DNA of 64,000 nucleotides from positions 744,001 through 808,000 of the forward strand of contig CAJFCJ010000011.1 of assembly GCA_904063045.1 (NCBI GenBank), in the 5' to 3' direction. Every line of letters starts with the position of its first letter. Position 1 is the first letter of the stretch. A program made the translations under genes and the position numbers. Below the pieces are notes generated by a model. It was not told where the DNA came from. It did not search any database and saw nothing but the letters and a program-made list of their open reading frames with translations. Positions 37,063-49,600 of the stretch are shown piece by piece. Source of the stretch: Dimorphilus gyrociliatus (lineage: Eukaryota > Annelida > Polychaeta > Dinophilidae).

Positions 37063-37641
37063 AATGACTTCAAGAAAAACTTTTAAAGAGCTTGATGTAG
37101 ATGTTATCCTGTTAACCATTCAGAGGGAGCTAAAAAAAACAAAATTTTAGGTATTAGAGATCTCTTAAGCAACAATGGGAAGAAAAGAAAAAATTTCTGC
37201 CTTGAATTACAGTCGTCTAAAGTATTATTCACCGATGAGGCTAGATTCTCACTGAGTGTTCCAGATAAATTTTGTATTTTGACCAAAGATGGCGAAAAAG
37301 ACTTCAGGGTAACAAAAAATATGGGCAAATGGTCTGGGGACTAAAAGCATCTGATGGAATCTTCAAGCTGTAAAGGATAACGAAAAAACTTAATGGTGAA
37401 AACTGTAGCCATTTTATTGTGGAAGATGTTCTGCTTGTTTGAGAAAAAAATGAAGACGAAGTACATCTTCCTGGAAGATAGTGCTGGATGTCATACTGCT
37501 AGGACTACTATTCAGGTGAATAGTATCCTTCCTCTTGCTTGGCGAACAAGCAGCACATATTTTAGCCCGATTGAGAACATATGGCACCCCAGTAAAAACC
37601 TGGTAAATGATGGTCCACAATTCGAATCTGATGAATTATAG
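37063..37641 (+). pseudogene. Decayed Tc1-like transposase
   Basis: Remnants of a DDE transposase in broken frames. LFTDEARFSL (about 37226-37255) holds the first catalytic Asp. LEDSAGCHTAR (about 37471-37503) holds the second. FSPIENIW (about 37561-37584) holds the catalytic Glu. Stops interrupt the frame near 37150, 37340 and 37370, and the N-terminal paired-like DNA-binding domain is missing or unrecognisable. Terminal inverted repeats were not found by eye. Inactive copy. Confidence 0.8.
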
Positions 37642-38694
37642 AAAACAAATTAGAAAATACTCTTTTTATACCCTTACAAAAGAGCAGCCAGGGATATTTA
37701 TTACCAAGTATGTTTGACGGAATAGTGCGAAGGATCAAAGAATGTATCGAAAAAGATAGTCATATCGTATTTTGAAGCTAGTTAGTTCATAAGACTAATG
37801 TAAACTTTTTTTCTTCTGTTCCAAATATTATGAAGCAAGGCAAAAAAAATAAATTATGTAATAATAATTGAAAGAAAATCTTATATAAATTAAAGTTTAA
37901 GAGACAAAAATATTTTTCTTAGTGAAAAGATTTTTAACATGTTGGCCAATTCAAAATTCGTGTTATTTTTACGAAGATTACTTTAAACCGAATAGACTGA
38001 GAAAACAAAACACTTTCAGCTTTCAAACACATTTTGGGTATATTTTACCTGGAGTGAGTTGTTGGAATATGATAAGGAAAATTTTTTATCTCCCAGAAAC
38101 ACTTATTCTAAAACTTCCTCCTCCCATGTATCAGACTGGTTATATAAATCTCATTTTCAGCAAAAACCTCATTTTGCTCACATTTTTCTGTATCTACCTT
38201 CATTTTACAAAAGGCTCATAACAATTTTAATTTTTTTGATTGCCTTATGGGAAATAGTCCAATCTACTCTGAAACGCATATCGATTGCTTTTCTGTTCTG
38301 ATTTGCAAAAAAGAAAGAATTTTCGTTATTCAATTGTTATTATTATTGTCTAAAATTTCTCTACTATTTTCTTTAATGTCAGATATTTAGCTTTTCATTG
38401 AAAAATCAAAGTTTTATTTCAAACATAGTTTGCTTCTCATGCATTAAAAAGACTAAGAAAAATGTTTTTTAGTTTGTGAGAACTTGAGGCAAAGACTTCT
38501 CGTTTCTTATATAATACAATGAAATCATACTCAATCTTAAATACTGCATATAGTCAATGATATTAGTTTACCTGCTTTAAAAAACTGTACACTGTCCAAC
38601 ATATTTCGATCATATTTAACTTAAGAAAAATACTGAATTAAAAATATATAAATTCGCTCGGTTAAAATATTTTCAAAAGAAAAACAAATGTACT
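37642..38694. other. AT-rich interval with unassigned open frames
   Basis: Open frames at 37922-38301 (99 and 80 codons, overlapping) show no recognisable domain or splice context and may be further transposon debris. Nothing else seen. Confidence 0.4.
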
Positions 38695-39294
38695 TTATTC
38701 ATATGTGTATTTCGAAATGTTTTTACCATATAAAGACATTACCTCTTTAATGATATCTTTTTCACCTTCTTTTAAATTTAGAAGGCCATTATATTTACCA
38801 TACATTATTGAGTTTTCACTAAAACTATGTTTTAACCCTAAAACATGACCAATTTCGTGTACTGCCACTAGAAAAAATAAGATACCTTTTTTTTCTTTAT
38901 TTTGCCATTGTTGATTCTCGTTAAAATGTATACGACCATCAGGTGGAAGGAAGGCATGACCGAGAACATAGCCATCAAATCGCTCCCCTCCAAATTTTAT
39001 TTTTATATCGCAAAACCGATCCATTTGGTTTAAAAACCGAAAAGGTGAGAGAGTAGACCAGTATTTAAATGCCTTTTTTATATCAGATTTATAATTTTTC
39101 AAACGAAACTTTTCGGGCTCCTTTAAAATACAGTAATTTAGTGTTGTTTTATTCCATGAAGATAAATTTTCATTTCCGCAAACAAAACCGCATGTAAGGT
39201 TTTGATTTAAACTCAATACAAAAAGAAAAACTTGTAAGAGAAAGTGACATATTAGAAAAAGAAGCCCTAACATTATTTTAAATGCAATGAACAC
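38695..39294 (-). CDS. Minimal secreted matrix metalloproteinase, intronless
   Basis: A single exon of 199 aa. A long hydrophobic signal peptide (about residues 1-30) is followed directly by TCGFVCGNENLSSWNKTTLN. The WNKTTL end of that stretch is where MMP catalytic domains begin (W-x-KT-x-LTY). The zinc site HEIGHVLGLKH (His 146, 150, 156), catalytic Glu 147 and Met-turn SIMYG (Met 164) are all intact. Met164 sits eight residues after the third His. Structural-zinc ligands are only half present: the two later His remain (GHAF, RIHF) but the earlier HGD pair is missing. There is no 80-residue propeptide, no PRCGVPD cysteine switch and no hemopexin domain. TCG/VCG may be a vestige of the switch. 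MMPs cleave extracellular matrix. The stop codon TAA lies inside an AATAAA poly(A) signal (38694-38699). It is divergent with the Ly6 gene. Confidence 0.88.
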   Translation of the reverse strand: MFIAFKIMLGLLFLICHFLLQVFLFVLSLNQNLTCGFVCGNENLSSWNKTTLNYCILKEPEKFRLKNYKSDIKKAFKYWSTLSPFRFLNQMDRFCDIKIKFGGERFDGYVLGHAFLPPDGRIHFNENQQWQNKEKKGILFFLVAVHEIGHVLGLKHSFSENSIMYGKYNGLLNLKEGEKDIIKEVMSLYGKNISKYTYE

Positions 39295-39794
39295 ATAAAA
39301 GGCTGTTTATAACAGTATATTCCATAGGCTTTTATTTTTCTATATTTATATCTTTTTATGTAAAATATCAAACGACATATATTCTCACCATTTTGCAATT
39401 TTCATTCTTTATTAAAAAGAAATTGGTGTGAAAAAGAAGAAAAGTAGTTTTCACTTTTTTTAAATTTTGATTTCTAACTTTATTACTTTTCTTTAAAACT
39501 TTCCATTTAAGAAATTGTATTTACTACTCCAATTGTTTAATTACAACGTTAAAGGAATTAATCGTAAAAAAAGAATTTTTGAGTTAAGTAGTTAACTAAA
39601 AAAGTTGGTTTGTCCTTTTATACGTTTTAAAAAACTAATATAAAATCTGTGTTTACGGCACTGTTGATAGTAATTGTTAAACACTTTTAACCTACTACAG
39701 GTAAAACCCAGCAACATAATTGAAACATTATATGATTGTCTGTACCTCCCTCTAGCTGTGACATCAGTTATATTTCTACTATCGGAAGAAAACA
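39295..39794. other. Shared upstream region of MMP and Ly6 genes
   Basis: 500 bp of AT-rich DNA between two divergent starts. A minus-strand open frame overlapping 39592-39948 has no recognisable domain. No clear TATA box. Confidence 0.45.
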
Positions 39795-40259
39795 ATGCAC
39801 GTAAACATATTTCTTTTAGCAATTTTACCTTCAATTGCAGTAGGTAAGTTTTAATGCTGAAATATTTTATGTAGTATATAATTGTTTTGCTTAATAGGAC
39901 TGTATTGTTGGGACTGCGTGGGTATAGCTGAAAATGGAAAGACCGCAAGTGATTGTTTTACTAATCTGACTTATGAAAGTACCAAAAACTGTTCAACATC
40001 AGCGTGTCATACATACTGGGCGCGGAGTACAATAAACACATATCATATAATAAGAGGATGTGATAAACTTACATTAATGAGAGAAGCAAATGATAGATGT
40101 ACAAAACTAACAGAAATGCGAATGGTAAGATGTTTTGATCAATGCGAGTCTAATAAATGTAATGATCAACCTTTTTCATTTGGGAATGGAGTTCTAATTA
40201 AATGTTTCAACGAAAAATTTCTTTGGTTTCTCGCGATCGTAGGATATATTTGCTCTTGA
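39795..40259 (+). CDS. Ly6/uPAR three-finger protein, probable GPI anchor
   Basis: Two exons, 39795-39843 and 39898-40259, encoding 136 aa. Exon 1 encodes the signal peptide MHVNIFLLAILPSIAVG, and its donor GTAAGT splits the Gly codon. The mature part begins LYCWDC and contains ten cysteines in the three-finger pattern, ending with CESNKCND, the diagnostic C-N pair. The last 13 residues (FLWFLAIVGYICS) are hydrophobic with no basic tail, suggesting GPI-anchor addition. Ly6 proteins act at the cell surface as receptors, ion-channel modulators or junction components; which applies here is unknown. It is the only Ly6 gene seen in the window. Confidence 0.85.
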
Positions 40260-40664
40260 CTCCTTTTATCACAGATAATGGCTTCTTTCATTTAATTTAA
40301 TATTTTTTTAATACGGAAAAGAATTTATTTCTAATTAATTACTCATTCCTTTTAAACAATTTTAATGCAATTATTCCCGGAAAGAAGAAAACGATGAAGT
40401 ATAGTAGAAAAAGCATTTTTGTTATTTCTGTTTTTTTTGTTGGTGCATTAAGATTTTCTTATACTTCTTGATACAGCAGCGACATTTGTTATCGACGTCA
40501 AAAAAGGATGAAAAGGTTAAATTTGATGAGAAAGTAAGAAATTCAAGACAAATATCATGTATTTTAAGTATCATTTTCTGCATTAATATTTGAAAACCGT
40601 ATTTGTTTCTAATACAATATACATGTATATGTATTTATATATATTAAGGTGTTATCATAAAGAT
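40260..40664. other. Convergent 3' interval, Ly6 and ferlin
   Basis: About 400 bp of AT-rich sequence holding the 3' ends of both genes. No further feature recognised. Confidence 0.5.
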
Positions 40665-43600
40665 TTAATTGAATAGAGAATTAACTGAAGCACCCTGAAA
40701 AGTAATAAATGTTTAGTACGAAATAAAGAATTGTATATTTTACAAACCGGTAGGGAATAGACAAAAAGAAGAATGAAAATTAATAGTAATATTATAACAA
40801 TAGCAGTAATGAAATACCACTTGTAACTTTTCCATATTATATGCTTTAAAGATTTCCAAGGTGAAGTAAACCATAAAAATGATGTAGCTGGTCGATTGGG
40901 CTTTTCAAGCTTAGGCCTTTGATTCGGTTCGTCCTGACCACGACCAGCAGGACAATCTTGAAATTCCTTTTCTGATAAGAGTTCTATCTGCATTTCGATT
41001 TTTCCAGACAGTGACTTTTTACCATCTTTTTCATTATATACTGGCCAAAAGCCGGATAAACGCTTTTGCTCGAAAAGTGAAATTCTTTTTTGTTGTTTTT
41101 CTACACTGTATATGCAAGAAAGAATAGTAAAAAAGGTTATTTCTTACGGTAAAATTTACTCATTTTGCGTTTTCAATTGCCCAATATTACATTTACGTTG
41201 TGATTTTGCTGGCTTTATCATGTCATTCAAATTTAGCTCTAGTGTTCCTAAAAAGTCATCGCTACTAAAATTATCATTATCCCAGACCTGAAGAATAAGA
41301 GTTGGGGGAACCATAATTTCTGATTCGTTTAAACTCCAAAAGTGATCTTTCTTTTTAACACACACAAGCTCTTCAGCCGGCATGTAATCGAAAGGAAAAA
41401 CCATTCTCCAGTTGAAGTTTCCTTCTCCGTCCAATGATCGGTAATGAACATCGGTCGATTGCTTATCATCAATATCTTTTATCCATCCTTTGACATAAAT
41501 GTCGCTCATTTTTTCACCAGTTATAGATGTTTCGTCTAATACAACCTCTTTCGTGTTCCAAATTACAACTCTTATTTCAAATCTGTAAAAATACGAATAA
41601 TAAAAATGCCTTCTAAAAACAACTTTCTACTTTTTTGGTTTGCGTGATGTAATGTCTAATGCTGGAGGTACTCCATTATCAAGGGGAAACATATCAACAA
41701 AAAGTTGTAATTTGCCTTGTTCAATACCGGGCTGAAAAAAATTTCGTTAATATCAGTAAATTTTTATACAAATTGTACTTGAAGTGGACAATATAAGGAT
41801 CTGGTTTCAACATGTTCGGGGACGAAAAAAAACTTCTTTTTCTCAGCCAAAAAATGTAGCAAGTGAAGAGCTAATCGTTCTTTAGGTGGTCCTAAATGCT
41901 TATGAAGGATCATAGAATTCTCTGAAATGTTTATAATTTTAACAAAAGCATTAGCTTAAAAAAGTATACCAAAATTTCCTAATTGGAAAGTGCTATGTCC
42001 GATTTCAACTGTTGGATTATCAATCGAATTTGAAAACAAAGGATCATTTAAGCCTGCTGAAATGCAATAGCTTTTAAGTATATCAGTAGGTTTCAGAGAA
42101 TCTCTCCATTGGTTTGGACCAGACCTATAAATATACAATCATTAATGGCATAGAGTATTTTTTAATGAAAAGTATTCACGTGCAGTAGGTCTTAGCGAGA
42201 CCTACAGTTGTCTTGTATTTGCTCAAAAGTCGATTCTCTAAATCAATTGTTGTTTCTCCAATAACGTCGTCATTTGAAACTAAATCAAAATCTTTCACTT
42301 TGATAATAACATCTTTTTCAACTGGTATATTTGCTTTTAATTCAAAAAGACAGCCAAAAGTAGGATTAACAGAATTTGGAATAAAGGAATCTCTGTTATT
42401 GACTTTCTTTTTTCCAATTTTTATGGATATATATGGGTCAGCCTAAAATTAAGAATAATAAAAAAAGGAATTAGAGAATTCAGACCAAACCATTCCATTT
42501 GAGTCTTTAGGTTGAAGATCAAATGCCTTAATTACATAAATTCGTATTAAGTATTCTTTCGGGCTAAAATCGGGAACATTGCTTAGAACTTTCTCTGGTA
42601 TCTCTTCATTTGGATTACTTGGTAATGGATACACAAAAATATTTCCTTTAAATTGCCCAGCTGTACTGCTTTCTTCGTCTAGATTTTTGCCATGTTGCAA
42701 ATTAAAAGTGTCACAATAGTCAGTAAACTTTTCAAACATAGGAACTTTCTCCAATTCGGTAGTATATATTTCAATGGTACTGTAACCTAAATCCAAGTAA
42801 TGTTTTGCTTTTTTCAAGTCACCAAGAGAAGCATAGTACTTCGACCACCAGTCTATATTTTCTTCCCATAAATCGAAATACTGCAAGATAACTATATTTT
42901 TGGAAAGTTTATCAAAAAATAGAGAATGCAGTTGAACCTCGTTTTTGTTCAAAGATTGATCATCATCGGAAGTTTGTTTTTCTTTATGTACATTTAATGA
43001 TGCTATATTTTCTTCAAAGGATGCTGACAGTAATGGTTGCTTTGTAAAGAATATGTTAGATGGTTAAAAAGAAATTTATAATTATATACAAGAAACAGAA
43101 AACAGAAAGTGTCAAAGCATTTTACCTTAGTTCTTTTCTATACAACACAAGACAAAAAATAAAGTATATATATAAAAAATTCTGATTAAATATTTACTTT
43201 TTTTGAATATAGTTTTGGTTGATCAATTGTATCCATAGCAGTGTTAAGTATACCTAGAAAGAAAAAGCTTTTCAGTTTCAATCACAATTTCATAAGGGAT
43301 TAAATGAAAAAGAAAATCTGATTAATGAGAGTAAAGTTTTGAAGAAGACTTCTTTTTTTTTGACTAACCGGTCATACCAACGATAATCGTTTCAGAATCG
43401 TCGGAAACAGCACTTTCTAGAAAATTATTCAATTTCGTTATGTTTTTAAACTAAATATGCTCACCCTCATCATTTATATCAGAAAGGTTTTGATCATTCT
43501 GATACTTTCTTTGATATTTCTCAAAAGAAGAAACCGTATGCATTCCTACTCTTGGCTTTCTTCCAAATTGCCTATTATCTCGAACAATTATATTCAAAGG

Positions 43601-46600
43601 CGGTAGATATAACTCTTCTTTTGGAAGCATCTGAAAAAAGTCTTTTAAGAGCAATTTCTTCAATATATCTCAACATACTATATCGAAAAATATCGTGCAC
43701 TCTTGAAAATTCGGGTTTTTTTTAATATTTTTTATCACTGGTGACTTTTGAACATGTCCACCAATTTCAAATTCAATAGATGGAGAGGTTACGTTTGAAA
43801 ACTGATATTTTTTCATATTTCTCAAACCCAAACATAATATTTCAATACCAGTACGTTGAAGCTCTGGACGAACTTCAGGGGGAACAGTGTAAATGTCGCC
43901 CATTTTTGGTGGAGTACTGGGTAGTATATTTCCATCCATCTGCGAAAGACCCTTTAACTCTATCTATTTTGTATGATATTTGTACCTGTAGTAACTCAAA
44001 GGCAGCCAATAATTCACCCCCATCTTGATTGCCTTTTCTTATGTCGAACCATTGTAAAGACACTGGTTCATAGCTCTCGTCAACTTTTAATTTAACTTGA
44101 GGTGTCGCCATTGATCTACCGAGAAATTCAGGAGACCCCTAAAATATTTCATCAGATGAATACTCTCAGATATAAAAAGTGCATTAAGCTTACTATCAGA
44201 TCATTATCGAAGAATTCTATTGCTATTAAAGGTGGTTTATTATTTATTTGACTTGGATGACCATGAATTATTATGTTGTCAAATATAATTGTTTGATCCC
44301 AAGTTGGGCAAAGAGTTTTCTCCAGTTTTTTAGTTTCATCGGAATAATTCATGAAAGAAACACGAGCAAATGGATCTAAAATTATCGTATGAGAAACGTT
44401 CAGAAAAATTTTTAGTTACCAGAAAGTCCGTTCGAATCACCGGCTGAAAGATTTCTTGCTTGATAAATATAAGCCCGTAGTTGGTATTTTTTAAATTCTG
44501 AAAAGCTTTATGTGATTGTGTTTTACAATAATTTATTGAATACCTTTGCAATTTAAAAACATTCTTGGTGCTGCCAGTTTTTCTTTTGATTTCTTTTCCT
44601 TTAACAATATAAATTTATGATATAAACGTTCGAAAGATTTTTGATAATTCTCACCTCATCGCTTTTAAATGAAAATATGCAGGGTTTATCGTTTTTGGAA
44701 TTTTTGAGTTGTCTGTGCCACCGTCGTCTTCTAACCATGTCTAGCTTCCTTTCTACATGATGAAATTTCATAGTAAACGTAGGTGCATATTCCCATCCTT
44801 CAGAATCTACTTTCGCTTTTTCAGTTTTAGACTGAGTATGTGTTTTACTGAATGCACGAGTTCTCATCCATCTTCGTCTTCTGCATAGATGATACATTTT
44901 TTCCACTGGTCCCCAGCCACCTATAGATATCTCAATGCTGTATTCCCAACCATCATCATCCACTGCTTTGTTTTTGTCTATGCTCCATTGATTTTTCCAT
45001 TCCCAACCGTCAGATAGGACGACATCTTCTTTTCCTTCAGCTTTATCTCCTTTCTAAATTAATGGAAGTAATAAAACATAATTTTAACATAAAAAACTAA
45101 CCACATCGATCCAAGGACTGTTTTGGTCAGGGCTCCATTTACCCCCAATAGTTCTCGATTGTAATTCATAAACTTCTTCAATATAACTTTTGTGGCCAGA
45201 GTCTTTATCATAAAGCATACTTAGCTCTGGACTTATGTACCAGTCACCAACCCATGACCAACCATCAGACACTATAAAATCATCCTTTTTTAGCTTTACT
45301 TTCCCGTTGTTATCAGAAAATGATGGGCGAGTTGAAAATTTTCCAGACCATGTATTCATTATTTTTACTTGATTTTCATAAGTTTCTGCAAAAAGTGATA
45401 TTTCACCGTCTTGATTGTCAGTCCAGGAACTTTCATATCTAGCCAAACCAAACCACAACTTTAACCTAAGTTGAGCTGGTATTTCAAATCGCTTTTCATT
45501 CTCCATTTTCTCACCAGGAAATTTTAAATGAATTGTTTCTAAATTATTACAATATTTTCCTCTATAATCTGGGTTAGGAGAGAAAAATATGTCGTTGGGC
45601 GGAATTCGGCAAAAGGCTTTTCGCTCATTATCTGATATCATCCATATAATAATATCAGGAATACTACTTTGAGGTTCTAAGGCTATATTTTTAAGTTGTT
45701 CAAAATAGTCCTCAAGTTCGCTGATTGCTTGTTCTGGATTATCTGCCGTCTTTCTTAGGGTAATAGCCTGTTCTCTAACATCTGTCAATACTCTCTGTCT
45801 GTGAATTCGTATTTCACGATCCAAGTTGTTTTCTACTGTCTGTCCTTTTATTATGTCTGGTAAGGGCTTTTGACAATCAAGAATAACTCTATCAAGGGTT
45901 ATTATTATCAACTGTGCAAGCTCTTTAAAAAAATAAATTAATACATATTTATAAATGTAATTATAGTATTGTTACCTCTTTCACTTAGTTTAGCTTTAAA
46001 AGCTCTTCTAATCTGTTCGAGGTTTGACTCTAGGTTATGCAATGTCTTAAGAATGGAATTAAGGCTTTCCAATCGGAAAGAAATATCTTCCCAATGACAG
46101 TCTACGGAAACACATGGTTTTGTACTACTCCAAGGAAGAAAGTGGTAATAAGATCCATCAAAAACAGGATTTGTTATTTGTGTTGTTGATGCACTTGGTG
46201 GTACAGTTTCATCTAATTTGTTTCCGTAATTTCCTATTGAAACTTCGAATTCCACTGGAGCATCATCGATATATATCAGGGAAGCATTATAAAATATGGC
46301 ATTGAGCTTAAACTTCCGACGAGCCATAAATTTTTCAACATTGTACAAGCTCTCTTGGGAAATTTCTTGCGATGGAACGTCTGGACTCTCTTCAATTGCC
46401 ATTTTTAACTCAAGAAGAGCTCTCCCTCTAAAGCAGACTCCTTCGCCCTTTAAAAAAAGTCAGAGATAAAATGTACGGCTAATAATATTTACAATTTAAT
46501 ATTATGTAGTACTTTTCCATCGTTCATGTAATCATATTTATTTCCAAGACAACTGAATTCTCTAGGTGATCCATAAAAATTAACAAATGAAGGCCCAAAC

Positions 46601-49600
46601 GTTGGCAGAAAACCTATATAACATTTTTTCTTTATTATTTGAGAATTTTATTTAAATTGAAGCAACAGCATTATTTTTAGAAAATTAAATGTCAAAATAT
46701 ATACACCCAATCTGTTAATTATCTACAACTACTTCTTGTTATATGCGTGCTGAAAATAATATATATGGTCACTCTTCTAGTTTAAGTGAATATATAAAAC
46801 AAGCGGGCTTGCAAGTTAGAAGATAAAAATGAAAATCTCTCTTGACAGGTTTGTATATTTTTTCTGTTTTCAAATACATTTTAGTAGCTTTTACCTTCTA
46901 TTCCTGGCAATATATTAATATATTATAAAACCAGACATTCAGTTCAAAATTTTTTAATCGAAATTAAATGTCAATCTACAACAAATATTCACCGATATCA
47001 CCAGGAGAAGAAATATGTGAAAGTTGAATGAAAGCAGTTCCAACATAATCATCTTCTGTAAGCGCATCCCTGTTAGTAGGTTAGTAAAAAACATGAAATG
47101 AATAAGTAGGTGTAAATTATCTAATTTCAGATTTTGAAAATGTTAATTGACTAAGACAGGCTCGTCTGGTGCAATAATATTGAGAATTAATTAAAACCAA
47201 AAAAAATTTCCCCTATTCAGCATAGCGTTCAGATAATTATGCTAAATTCACAAACCATAAAGATCTCCCAGCTTTGAAATATCTGATAATCTTAGGAATG
47301 TTGTACAAATTGTGTCTTCGTCAGATAGACGATCCCTAAAATAGAGAAATCGCAGAAAACACTTTGTAAAAGTTTACTTACCAGTCTCTAATTTGCAGTC
47401 GTATCCTTTCACACATCGACGGAAACTATAGAAAAAACTCACTAAAAATTAATTATGAAGGTATATAATGTCACCCTTAATCCTAAGTTAAGCTCCTCAT
47501 TAAATTCAGGGTTGTCATTTTTTTGAATAATTTGTGACCTAACTTCTGATCCGGCAAAAGAAAAAACAAAATATGGATCGACTCTACCTCCTTTTTTTTG
47601 TTTTGAGCCAAAAAATTTCTTTACGTCTCCAACCAAATCACAATCCACTGAAAAAAGACACTTATGTTTTACTTGAAAAGAATAATGTTTGGTTTATTAC
47701 TTATTGGTAAATCTTCGCATCGGTATAAATTTAAGGTAAACTTTGCCGGTCGCAAATGCACTCCAGACGGTTTTAATAAATTTGACTCAATATCTTCTTC
47801 ATCATTATTTAGATCAAAATTTGGTGCAGTATCACCTGGTCCAAGAACAGTTGCACAAATTTTAATATAACCGCTGGCCCCTGAATTTAGATCTTCAGGG
47901 TTGCTAAGAAGTAACCATTTATTTATAAGAGAGTGATCTTGGGCTTCATAAATCATTCCTATGTCACACTGAAATTGATAACAGTAATGCTAGCTGAGAA
48001 ATAAGCTGTATGTACTTCTCAAATACTTACCTTAAAGTTTCCGATAAGAGAGTCTGATCGTAACTTTTTAGAATGAAAAACTTGGAAGTCTAATATTTCA
48101 TCGAACAACTCTCCGGGCGAACAAAAGAAATTGAAAAAAAATACTTCATTCCAAAATGGTGAGTTTGTAGACTTCTTTATTCTTGTTTGTTTCGTTTGTT
48201 GAAAACAGGTAATTCTGGTTACTGGGTCAATGTTTCCTCCTTGTAGTTGACGTCCTTCAATAATTTTAATCCGAATCTTAAATGCAATTTAGATAAAATT
48301 AGTTATAAAAATAATAATATTCTAAGAACATTGACATTTTGCCAAGAGCCAAGAAATAAAGCTTTTAGCACTAACAATTCTTTAAAATATATTATGATCA
48401 ACCATAAACGAAAAGATTTTTTATTATCTATAAACGTGTCTCTTCTATTTCCTTCAAGACATCAATCACCATAGAAAAAGATGAAACAAGCTATTAAAAA
48501 TTTTTGGTATTAGATTTTGATCACACAAGCAAAGTATTGTTCAAAATCAATTATTATATTTAGCTGGGCATACTAGAAATATACAATTGATCATATAATT
48601 TCAAATAAAGAAATTCTCAACCTGAAAGTCTTGAGATTTATTTGACAAGCGGCCTCGAATTTTTCTACTTTTTGGTTTTTTTCTTTTGGTGATACTATTA
48701 TTCATATCAGCTCGTGAGTCGTATTCGATTGTGTCATTTTCATCTGCCAGTTCATTATCTTCCTCTGAAGAAACATTTATTGTAAATATTACATATACTC
48801 AGACAATAAAGGTACATATTAGTAAAGTAGTTATAACTCAGAAAGCGCTTAGAGTGCTTTGATAGCTAATTACCTTGTCTAGAGTCAACAACGTCGCCTG
48901 TTTCATTATTTTCAATATTCTTCTCAGCTGATATTGGCGCTTCATAAAGTATTTGAATTGATACCGAGCACTAAAAATAACCTTATTATTTAAACTGTAA
49001 ATTCAAACAACAATAGCTACATCTGTTTTTCTGTTTTTTTTATCCATCATTAACAAATTTCTTTCAAGTTTCGGATTCTGCATCAAAGCATTCACTGCCA
49101 ACTTTGTTTGGCAAACTAATCTACAATATGAAAATGTTTGAGCTTAATTATCAATTGTGAAAGTCTTTGCTAGCATGTACAATTAAATTCGTCTTTATAA
49201 TACTTGTAATATATAGAGAAGGGATAAGAAATGTAGTTAGTCTCAAATATAACATAATAAATTATTATGCATATATGTAAATAAATATTTTTCTAGACCT
49301 CAAAAATATACAAAATTTGTGGCAGGTTAACCTAAATTGATCAAAATAGCCTATTTGGGAACACCCTAATAAGTACACTTTGCAAATAGTATTTGTACAA
49401 GCACCAGTCCGTCTGTAACAAGGCCTATAGAATTTCGACTCACGCGAGCAAAAATTTCATAGGATTAAATAAACTACTGAAATTTTATCCTGAAGTTAAA
49501 TAAGTAATAATTCGAAAGACTAGACCTATTTCTGCCAATCTTTTCATGATCCATTAATTTTATCGTAATGTTTTCATTGCTTTTCAGCGGACCTGGTACA

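Noticed and set aside
37922-38301. Overlapping 99- and 80-codon frames after the Tc1 remnant
   Set aside because: No recognisable protein family and competing frames; left as unassigned debris.
40655-40748. Ferlin C-terminus read without a last intron
   Set aside because: The unspliced frame adds a long hydrophobic tail unlike other ferlins. A donor at CCG/GTTTGT and acceptor at 40695 give a short tail with a stop 10 residues past YSLP-type sequence, as in the family.
44427-44450. tRNA-like T-arm string GTTCGAATC
   Set aside because: It lies inside a ferlin coding exon and has no matching acceptor or anticodon stems.
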